From the NCBI GenBank assembly GCA_017467185.1, contig JAFTSS010000017.1, forward strand, positions 1 through 64,000: a stretch of 64,000 bases of DNA, given 5' to 3'. The stretch comes from Paludibacteraceae bacterium. GTDB taxonomy: Bacteria > Bacteroidota > Bacteroidia > Bacteroidales > Paludibacteraceae. The notes under the pieces are model-generated. The model worked only from the letters and a program-made list of their open reading frames with translations. It was not told the origin of the DNA and made no database searches. Position numbers and translations under genes: made by a program. Positions 52,723 to 63,500 of the stretch are shown in pieces; within the stretch, counting starts at the first letter, position 1; each line of letters opens with the position of its first letter.

Positions 52723-54024
52723 TTAAAACACCAAACGCAAAACTACAACTCTTTGCTCCGCTAACGAAGTTGTATAAGCCTTTTTAGTACTTCCATAAGA
52801 AATAGTAACTATCCTATCATTCGGAACATTATACTTTGTAGTCAACAAATTTTGTACATAGGCAGTTCTTTCCTCCGACAATTTTTGGTTATACTCAGGT
52901 GTTCCTGTTTCTTCATCGGCATACCCTTCAAGTTGAATTTTAGCAGAAGGGAAAGCATCTAAAAGAGCCGAAACATTAATAAGTTGATTGTTTATCTCAA
53001 CCGCTGGATTTGCAGTATTTATATCAAACAACACTGTACCTATTACTTTATCATCCAACTCCTCCACAGAACCTGACTTATTAGCGACAACCGTAATATA
53101 AGTGTTTTCTTGTTTTAACTCATCCAAACGTCTTTCTAAATTAGATAATTTTTCCACTAACTCAGAGTTATCTACAGATACACTAGGGACATCTTTCACG
53201 TAAGATTCCTCTCTTTTATCATTTACTCGCTGATGATCAACATACTTTATTCGTGGCACTACTCTATCCTTTCCCGAAAACTTATGACCACCAATATTGT
53301 AAGTTACACCTACCGTAAAAGAAAATAAAGGATCAACAACGCTACCCGTCAAACGTCCATCGTACATATCGGGCATCAAAGTAGTTTTAACCTCTATATT
53401 TACATCAACCTCTGGCAAAATACGATATTTACCCATTACAGAAAAATTAGTAGTAATAACATCAGCATTAGGCATACCTTTTACTCCAAACACATGCATA
53501 TATCCCAAACCTATGGCAGGAATAACATCCCAATGATCTTTATTACTAAAACCGCCATAAACAAGGCTCATTATACTAACAGTCAAATCGGCGTGCATAT
53601 TCATAAAATAAATAGGATATACATACGAACCATCAGGACGAATATTGACAAAATCTCGAATAGGGTCATTATTTCCAAATATACCATTCTGCAATTTATC
53701 GCCGATATACGAACCATAGGCAGAACTACCCGCAGCAGCAGAATAACCTTCAATTTGAATTCTTGCACCTAAATACGGAGAAAACCATTTACCAGCAGCT
53801 ATTGTGATATTAGGTGTCAAATTGTTTATTCCATTATTCAATCGAGCATCCTTTGAGAACAAAACATTACCACCAATCGATAATTCGGTGTACCAATTAT
53901 CAACCCAAGAACCAAAACCATTATAACGGACAGTATCGTCAGCCAAGTTTTGTGTTGCATTATTAGCAAAAAGTCCTATAGCAAATGCAACAAACCAAAC
54001 GAATGTGAAAACTCTTACTTTCAT
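52723..54024 (-). CDS. OmpA-family outer-membrane protein
   Basis: The 433-residue protein has a signal peptide and an N-terminal beta-rich domain (to about 250) that may form a barrel. A coiled segment SVDNSELVEKLSNLERRLDELKQEN follows, and then a C-terminal OmpA domain (about 325-433) that binds peptidoglycan. The latter shows IQLEGYADEETGTPEYNQKLSEER and DRIVTISYGS. It anchors the outer membrane to the wall. It is the last gene of a three-gene minus-strand unit with the giant secreted protein, so it may help display or transport it. The coupling is inferred. Confidence 0.88.
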   Translation of the reverse strand: MKVRVFTFVWFVAFAIGLFANNATQNLADDTVRYNGFGSWVDNWYTELSIGGNVLFSKDARLNNGINNLTPNITIAAGKWFSPYLGARIQIEGYSAAAGSSAYGSYIGDKLQNGIFGNNDPIRDFVNIRPDGSYVYPIYFMNMHADLTVSIMSLVYGGFSNKDHWDVIPAIGLGYMHVFGVKGMPNADVITTNFSVMGKYRILPEVDVNIEVKTTLMPDMYDGRLTGSVVDPLFSFTVGVTYNIGGHKFSGKDRVVPRIKYVDHQRVNDKREESYVKDVPSVSVDNSELVEKLSNLERRLDELKQENTYITVVANKSGSVEELDDKVIGTVLFDINTANPAVEINNQLINVSALLDAFPSAKIQLEGYADEETGTPEYNQKLSEERTAYVQNLLTTKYNVPNDRIVTISYGSTKKAYTTSLAEQRVVVLRLVF

Positions 54025-54057
54025 AGTAACTAAAATTTAATAGGTTATAGGTTACGT

Positions 54058-54477
54058 CTATAAAATTACAAAAGTCGGGACAAACGGATTATCAGTAGAA
54101 CCGAGACGTTTGTTGATTTCAAAAGGAATCTGCTCTGTAACTTGATACATATATTTATTTGCAACATTATAATATTTCAAATCGATATTAGCGACCTCAT
54201 CAGCCGCAGCCGAAACAATAATATAGAACAAACCATCTTGTTGAATTGAGACTCCTCGACATTCACCGTTAATGAATGCACCCACAACATCTTCGGTTCC
54301 TTGGTATGGCTTAATGTTAGCTGGCAAATCCATTACGATTGTACAACTCTCCGAAAGACCTTCATAAGACATTACCGCCCAATGAGGATTTTCATAAGTA
54401 TTATATTTTTCTTTTTCACAAGAAAACAGTGTCAACGTTAAAGCAATAAGTGCATATATAAAAACATTCTTTTTCAT
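54058..54477 (-). CDS. lipoprotein sharing a module with the giant secreted protein
   Basis: The 139 residues start with a lipoprotein signal (LTLFSCEKE, Cys20). The rest is one module: DVVGAFINGECRGVSIQQDG, then IVSAAADEVANIDLKYYNV, and GSTDNPFVPTFVI. Residues about 2627-2745 of the giant protein show the same pattern (DILAAFNGAECVGVAQ, LTFRMWD, GTPDRPIIFDG). The shared fold suggests that both bind the same partner or each other, which is an inference. It lies 33 bases before the OmpA gene. Confidence 0.7.
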   Translation of the reverse strand: MKKNVFIYALIALTLTLFSCEKEKYNTYENPHWAVMSYEGLSESCTIVMDLPANIKPYQGTEDVVGAFINGECRGVSIQQDGLFYIIVSAAADEVANIDLKYYNVANKYMYQVTEQIPFEINKRLGSTDNPFVPTFVIL

Positions 54478-54508
54478 AATCGTATAATTTTAATAGTTAA
54501 TATTAAAA

Positions 54509-54546
54509 GGGGACTTCTAAAATATAAGACTATTTATAAAGTCCCC
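54509..54546 (-). terminator. hairpin between the giant gene and the lipoprotein gene
   Basis: GGGGACTT pairs with AAGTCCCC around a 22-base loop, followed on the minus strand by TTTTAATA. It is a possible partial terminator or attenuator that would reduce expression of the two downstream genes. Confidence 0.5.
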
Positions 54547-54557
54547 ATAAATTAGAT

Positions 54558-57500
54558 TTACAATTTAATCAATTTTTCAGTATAAATATTTTCTTTCACT
54601 TTAACTTGTACAACATAATTACCAGAAGCGAAAGAAGAAACATTAACTGTATGTTGCAACACTGCATTAACGACTTTTTGATTTTTGCTTTCATAAACCA
54701 AAGCACCTGTAGCATCATAAATTGAAACATCTACAGCATTGACATCTACTAATTCAAATGTAATGTCTATATATGTATCTGCTGGATTTGGATAAACAGT
54801 GAATGTAACATTTTCATTTTGAGATTTCTCTTCGTCAAACTCAATGAGCATTGGAGCTTCAATTGTACCAACAACAGTATTTGCCTTATAAGGGATTGTC
54901 TGTTTTGCAGTCAAAATAGTTCCATTTTGTTTTTCAAGAACTAGAACTATCTCCTCGCCTACATCTTCGCCCGAAACAGAGATAAATTGCAATGTAGTGT
55001 TTCTTGAAACATCCACATTCACAGCCTTAGATTGTTCTAAACCACCAACAATCGCATATAACACATCCCCACTTTCTATTTGATCTGAGAATGCAATGAT
55101 ACCCATATTTGTTGAATTTGGCATTGCAACTGCCGAAGGAGCATAACTTGTAGTTGTTGCAGTTGTAGGGTAAACAAGTTGCTTGTCGGTCGATGAAGTA
55201 TTCAACAACATATAACCTACAGTAGGTTCCATAAATTCGAGTGAACCAATCCAATTATTGCGACTATACATTGCAAATTTATCTATCGATTTGATAACAT
55301 CACCCTCTTGTGGTTCGTAACCAGAAAGTGCAGTTTCTATAGGCAATAATTTATTTGGCAAATATGAAATATAATTCCACTCTTTTTTCTTAATAGTGAT
55401 TGGATTGTTAGTTGGATCAATCACCACACCATTCATACTTAAGTGTTGTGGTTTTGTTGAATAAATCATATACATTTCTGAATTGTTCAAACTCCAATCT
55501 GCGTTTTGCCATTTTGCTTTATTTTCAGAATAATCAGCAAATTTATTCAAAGTCTTAATTTGATCACCATTACTCCAATCGCCATCCGACAAAGCTTGAT
55601 TTATATCCGCTAGATCAGATGTTGCAAGATTGAAGCTAACCCAATTCCAGCCCTCGTTGAGAACAATATCTTGATAAACGATTGATTGACCATCAAAGAT
55701 AATAGGTCTATCTGGAGTTCCTTCAATTGCATTGTTGCGGAAAACAATCTCTTTAGATGGAGTTGCTTGATAAGTGATACTTGTACTAGCATCCCACATA
55801 CGGAAAGTCAAAGCTTTACCCTGCGCCGCATTACTATAAATAGTCAACATTGTGTACCACATATCTACATTTTCGTTATACTGACTTTGAGCTACTCCGA
55901 CACATTCTGCACCATTAAATGCTGCAAGAATATCATTTTCGTCATCGCTAAAGATATTGTTAAATCTCATTTGACCAAATACCGACATACTATATTTATA
56001 ATCCGAAGGATTTACATCCCATTGTGGTTTATCGCCAACAACAGTAAGATTGATGTAAAGAGGTTCGTTTACGTTATCTTCATTTGTCAAATAAACCACT
56101 TCATTATAAGTACCTACGTTCAAATCTTCACGAACTGTAAAGGTAACATGATTAACTGAAGCTGGGCCGATTTCATTACGTTGAGGGTCAACAGACAACC
56201 AAGTAGGAAGATTATTTATTTCATAATTTATAATAGATCCACCATTATTAATCACATCAATTGTAAAGTCATACTCATCGTAAAGATTTTTACTATCTGT
56301 CCACTCATTTTGACTCCATTTAAGTTGATTACGATCGATATAGGCTGTCCAAATAATAGGTGATATGATTTCATTCCCATTTTGGTCTAAAATACCATCT
56401 GCAACAAAAGTAACAATGGTTTTCTCAATTGACTCGCTTGGTTCGTCTAATGTAATAATGAGAGCGTCATTATTTACAACATAATTAAACATCAATTCCG
56501 AAACAGGACCTTGATTCAAAATTGGAGCAGTCTCCATTGTTTCAATTACAGCACCCTCTACGGTTGCCAATGGTGCCGTTTGAGTTGGGTCTGTAGGTAT
56601 CTTTTGGTCTTGCAAAGTATAATCTAACTCGGTTGACCCTTGCCATTCTTTATAATATTCAAATGGATAATAAGCAATCAAACCTATTTCATCTCCGTCA
56701 AGACGTTTGTTCATGTATTCTTCAACAACTGAAGCTGTTTTATAGAGATTCCAGATACGAATTTCATCGACAGCACCTTTGAAGAATTTATCAACAGTCA
56801 CTAAAGTAGCCATATCAGTTTGATAACCTCTTGCACCGACATAAGTGAAAGCATTAGCTATACTACCGATATTATCAACTTCATAATATGATTTCAAAAG
56901 ACCATCCACATAAATTTGAACACGACCTTGTGTACGTCCAGCAGTTACCGCAATGTGGTGCCAATCATTATCAGCATATTCACCATCAACCACCACCTCT
57001 TGTGAATTATTTGCAAAATAGAGAATACCTTTTGAATTAAACCCAATTTCAAATTTATCGGCACTTCCGCCAAAATTATTGCCAAAGGCTTCTCCATTAG
57101 AAAGCATTACAGCATCCTTAGAATTTTCGGCAGCTTTGAACCAGAACTCAATAGTGAAATCCATATCAGAAGTAATAACCGCTGCACTTGTATTGAGTGC
57201 TAAATAACCAGTTTGACCATCGAACATTGTGCTATAACCCTCTGGTACCGACCATTCACAACCATATAGTGCCAAGTGAGACGAACGAGCATAATCTGTA
57301 GCAACTGAACCTTTTGCCTCATTCATCGGAGCATAAAGCATCAAACCAACTTCATTACCCGATAATTTTGCCAAACTATTCAATTGCAATTCAGCATTTG
57401 AACGAACAACATCCCACACTCTAAGATTATGCAATTTACCTGCAAATCTATTTTCTGCATTTATGTCGCAGCCAACAACAATATTACCTACTCCTGAATA

Positions 57501-60500
57501 TGTTCCAACATATTGCGCTGAGAGTATTTCATCGTAATTATAATAGAGCGACACATTTCCCTCTTTAGTATAAACCATTGCCACATGCGCCCAGCTACCA
57601 TAATCATATCTGAATGCTTTTGTAGATTTGGTTGTTTTACCATTTAGAGTAATTGTGAGGTGATTGTCAGATGTAATACCTAATGCTATATTGCTATTCA
57701 CATTACCATGAGAGAATAGAGTTGCATCTTGTGCATCGGCATTAATCCACATTTCAACAGTAAAATTCTTGGCCGTAAGATTACGTACCACATCAGTTGC
57801 TAAATAATCATCAGCACCGTCCAAAACTACCGAAACGCTATGATCGGTTGTAGAACCATTACGGACACCTGTGATTTGGAAATTATTTTTAGTCAAATAA
57901 CCTTCAGCAATAGGTTCATTAAAATTGAGACGGATTTCATCTTCGACAGAAAGAATACCATCAGCAGGTTGAGCTGCCCCAAAGAGACGTGGATTATACA
58001 TATCTTTAATACCAGATGAGATTTCCGACATGTTATATACCAATTCATTTGCAATATTACATACCGACACAGCGCGGAGATTATAGCGTTGGTCTGGAAG
58101 GTTATCCATAAACAAACGATAATTGATATTACCTCCATCTGACGATTTAATCATTTCTGCAGTCATACCATTTTGTAATGCTGCATTATAAAGTGCTGAA
58201 TCATTGTAGAATGACATCAAAGTTTTGTATTGATCATCACTTTCAGATGCGGCTTTATATTGCAATTCAATATGGTCAAAATCAGTATAATTCACATCAA
58301 AATTACCAATAACAACATTCATATAGTGCTGATTTAAACCATCAACCGTTGTTGTATCCAATTTTGTATTATAAGTCCAATTATCACGAGGTTGAAGAAT
58401 TTCAACATCAGTACATGACTTGATATAATGTACATGTATTATCAAAGTATCAGCAATATCATCATAAAAATCCGTATTGTCCGAAGGTTGACATTGTGAT
58501 TCAAGAACCAATTGCAAATTGTCATAATTCAACACTGCGCCCTTATAGACCTCAATAGTTTTTGTAAGCACTTCACCAGAAGGAATAATCAAAGCTCGAC
58601 CAGAACCAATAGGTGTTCCGTCCATATATATTTTCGCACCATTAGGATTAGAAGCGTCTAATATTTTAAGATTAGCCCAGATAGCCTCTTTAGCCTCTGA
58701 TTCATTTGCCATATAGATTGTAAAACGAGCAGGTTCACCAGTTGGGATATTTTCAATGAAATCTTTTTCAGCATAAATAACTGGATTTTCCATAGATACA
58801 GTTGCTTCGCTCAAAAGTGTACCTGGTTTATAGAACTGAGTAACTTCAGCATCTTCGTAAGGACAAGAAGTAACACCTCCGCGTGTACGGAATACAAATG
58901 AAGAATAATAATCTTTAGCAGCTAAATCATCTTCATCTACCATACCACCAGAAACACCTGGATCATATTCATCATTGCTACTTTTCTCACGAAGCACATC
59001 TACAGTCAAATAGTCAGTCCCTTCTTCGGCAAGCACAAAACCTTTACTATGCGATTGTTCTACTGTAGATTCGAATTCACCACCTTGAGTAGTTGTAAGT
59101 TCTTCATCAATAATAGCACGGGCTTTAGCTGTGGCTGCCGTACCACCAGCTGTAGTTGTAACATGTACACCTATTGTTATTTCAAAAGAACTATTATGTG
59201 TTTTTGAGCCTGAATACGATTCGCTATACTCAACATTCGTACCAGCTTGCACAGAGTAATTTTGTAATAAATTAGCATTAACTTTTGCTTCTTCGTTATC
59301 GTATATAGCTTTTTCCCAGCCTTTAATTGATTGGTTCATAAACGAAATAGTATCAGGATAAACAACAACACCTTCCTTATTATCCAAACCCTTATTATAA
59401 ATAATCATATAACTTGGACCATTAGTTATATCGTCAGGATTACCATGACTCTTATCGGTAATAGTAGCATCAGAATTTGATTTACCAAAGTCAGGATGTC
59501 CAGGTGCAAAATACGATAAATAGAATGTTGTATCTTGTGCATTAGCCATTGCTTGCAAAGCTTCGATATCCGATTCTGAGAAATCGCTATATTGCATCAA
59601 ATATTGGTCACGCACCATTTGTAGATTAGGAATTAATACATCTAAAACATGACGTTGAGTATAAGCAAACATTGTTGAGAATGATTGTGCAATATTTGTT
59701 CCATCATTTTGTACAAGAACCCAATCACCATCACTACTTTCAGCTTTCAAAGGAGTTTTTAAGTCTTCTTCTACCCCATTATTCAAAGTATCGTATTGCG
59801 CCTTTGACATCAACGAAATATTGTTAGTTTGACCAAAGGTCAAGTTAGTAGCCGAACCTACATATACGTCAGCATCAGCACCGACATATTCAGGCGAATC
59901 GCTTGTTTGGAAACGAGTTGTAAATGTAGTAGATGTTGCTTTTGTCTCTTTTCCAGTATAAGTTTCTTCATGCAAAGCTGTTATTGTTGTTGAAGTTTCT
60001 GTATCCACAGTTTTCGTACCTGTTCCACCACCAACACCAACCCATGTAATTTGTTGCATTGCAAAACCAAACTCAGCACCAGTATCTCCTGATTGAGAAA
60101 CAGTACCAGAATATGTTGAAGATGTACTAACAGATGTTCCTTTTTCGAGATAAGCATAACTATTAGAACCTGGAGGGTCGCGCAATACGGTGAGGATTTT
60201 GGTAGGACCTCCAGTAACAAAATTAGTACCAGTAGGATTACCACCTAATACATAAGCTTGCCCTGCTTCGAAATTATTAGTAGGAATCCAAGCGAACGAA
60301 GAAGTAGAACCATTGTCAGTTTCGATAGTTACACGAGCCGACATGTTTTTTATACCAGTTGCTAAATCTGGACCATCAACTTGGAATGTATAGTAGGCAA
60401 TACCACTAACAGAGTCAACTTCCAAAGCTTCAGGATTAGTCTCTGTAGCCAAATTATTTGTAAAATTGATTGATGCATCTTGAGTTGGCACTCTATCCAC

Positions 60501-63500
60501 AATGGTATTTTCTCCATTATAGCGATAACCTTCGAATACCGAAATCTTAAATTTGTAGATGTTGCCTTGCTCAAATATTGGTTTACCAAATAGATATTGA
60601 TTACCATTATAAACAGCAACAGTATCTGTTTTGCCCAACATATCACTAAGCACAATTTCTTTTGCTCCGAAATAAGGTGATATTTCGTTTGTAATAGCAT
60701 CTATCTGAACAATTTCGATTTCAGGAGAAACTCGATGAATAAATTTCTGACTAAAATTGTAGCTAACCGAATCTTGAATAGTTTTATATTGCACATCTCC
60801 AGACCCCATAGCTACCGTATCAACCCACTCATTGACAGCATACTGATTAGCAAACACCTGAGTAAGATTGATTTCGCTATTATCATCAGGTATTCCCGTG
60901 TGTCCCTGCACATTAACTTTTACATTGAATTTTTCAGGAATAAGATATGCCACAAATTCACCTGTTTCATTATTTACTGAAATAGTAGCAGTTTCTTTAC
61001 CATAAACAACTCGGTTGCTATCAACATTGAGTTTGTTGCGATTACTTAATTCATGCTTGAAATATTCAGTTTTCTCCGTAGAACTCATTTCATAACCCAT
61101 ACGTTGGTGCGTAAGTGTTATTGTAATATTATCAGCCAAGTTGTTTTTTGATAAACCATGACCTACAGGATAAGCTTCTTGGATTGTACCACCAGCAACA
61201 CGACCTACATATTTAACACGTGTAACGTCGATAATTTCGCGACCAGTTACTCTATCTTGATAGTTCAAATCGCGTAAATCGCTATCGCAAATACGACCAT
61301 CATACAAGAAAGTATGTCCATCTTTCGCAGCTCTAACTTCGTGCGTACCAACTGGAACTTGAATACTAAATTCGCCATTTGCATTGGTTGTAACAATTTG
61401 ATTTTTATTATCTAACACCTGAATGCCATCAATCAAGAAATGCACTCCTTGTACTGGATATGTACCACCCTCATAAGTTACAGTACCAGTTACCTCAAAT
61501 GATGAGACATCGGTGAAATTAACAGTATGTTCTTGAGCTCCATTACTGATATAACGATCTTCGCGTTGTGGAGAGAATTGGTGGATACCTTTTTTAGGTA
61601 CGATAGTATAAGCAGTACCACTACCAACATAAGGTATCGCACGGATAGTATAACTACCACTTGTATTGGTATATGCTCTATAACCGAGTTGTGCATTAGT
61701 TGGAATAACATCACTCAACTCTACATTTATCATCTTACCATGTTTTTCATTATACTCATAGGTTGATGATAAATATGATAGGTCATAAAATTCAGTATCC
61801 ACTACATAATTAAATGAATAATAAGCAACTAATCCTCTTTCATCACCTACGATATATCTATTGTAATCAGCCGAAATTTCGGTTGCCATAAGAGCACGAT
61901 TCCAAAAACGAACCTCATCTATATAACCAACAAACGAACTTCCACCAAATTGTAAATCATTACCATTAGCTGTCATAGAAATTGTTTGTTTCATTTCTTT
62001 TACCAATTCTCCGTTAACATAAATAAAGAGAGCATCGGCTGTTTTTTGAGCTGTAATATGTATAAATTCAGAAACATTTGCATAACTATCAGTTGTTTCC
62101 ACTCTATTACCTTCTACTGTAAAATAAATATTACCCGCATTAGTAAACCCAATTTCATACATATCCGCTTTACGGATAACAGAGCCATATTGTTTATCGT
62201 GTTTTACCCACGCTTGAATTGTAAATTCATTAGCCTGATTTAGAGCGTCAAAATTATTAACAATCGCAGAAGCTGTAGTACCATTAAAGAACAAACTCTT
62301 ACCCATTGCTTGTACATCACTTTCGAGATAAACTTCAACAGAGTCTTCAGCTTGACCATTTTCAAAAGTTACACGACCATAAATATCGCCTGTTGGAGTA
62401 CGGAAACCAACAGCATATACTGGATTAGATTGGATTATAGAATCTGAACATTGAAGCGAACCTTCGATTTTATAATCATATACTTTGCCAGGCTCAGCTG
62501 TATCATCATAATCTTTGTATGTTGTCAACACAGAAGTGCCATCGACAGTTTTTACAACTTTATAATTACTATCTGGCGTACCATGTATTTTACGGAAAAT
62601 AGAAAATTTATCATAAGTACCAGTCGTTTCCCAATCTAACTCTACTCGATCAGAAAAATAACCTTTCGATGCATTGGCACTCAACAAATAACCCATTTTT
62701 GTTGGCGTAAAAGCTTCTGTTGAATATGGTTTAGTTATAAACGATTTATTGCCAGGTTCTACGTAAACTTTATATGAATAGGTGTTACATTGTTGCACTG
62801 CTCTATCATAATACACACAACTTTTTATATCGTTATACGACAAACCACTAATCTCTTGAGACGTTCCCGCAGTATGATTTTCACGAACAATAACAAATCG
62901 AGAATCTTTACTCCAAATATTACCTATACCATTATGCTCCCATGTTACTTTAATCGTATCACTATCGCCCGAAAACAATTCGGCTTTAGCAGAAGTTATT
63001 TCTACGTGTTTAATGTCTGTTTTAACAAAACAATCCTTTCCAAAATTCCAACCCCAACCATTAACATTAGCTATAGTAGAACGGGTAATACGATAGTACA
63101 AGTGAGAAGGATACAAATCTTGCTCTACCAAATCATCAACATACGATGTTGTCGATGATGCCAATGTACTTGTAATCGTCACAGGGTCAACAAAAGCATC
63201 GTTATCAGCACGTTCAATCACAAAGAAGTCAGATTTACCACTACCAGTCTGTAAATTCCATGACAAATTCACCTTACCATCTGACGAATAATTTGCATTA
63301 AAATTTTCTATATTTTGCAAGCCCTCTACAGTATGTATAAACTCCACTGTTTTAGTTACCTTTTCACTAAAATTTAATGTTATATAAATCTTTTTATCGT
63401 AGGTTGATGCACTCAATTCTTCTTCTTTAGTTATACTCGCTGATATAAATTCCTTACCATCCCAGAACATATTAACTGGAATTGAGCCTCTTTTATAATT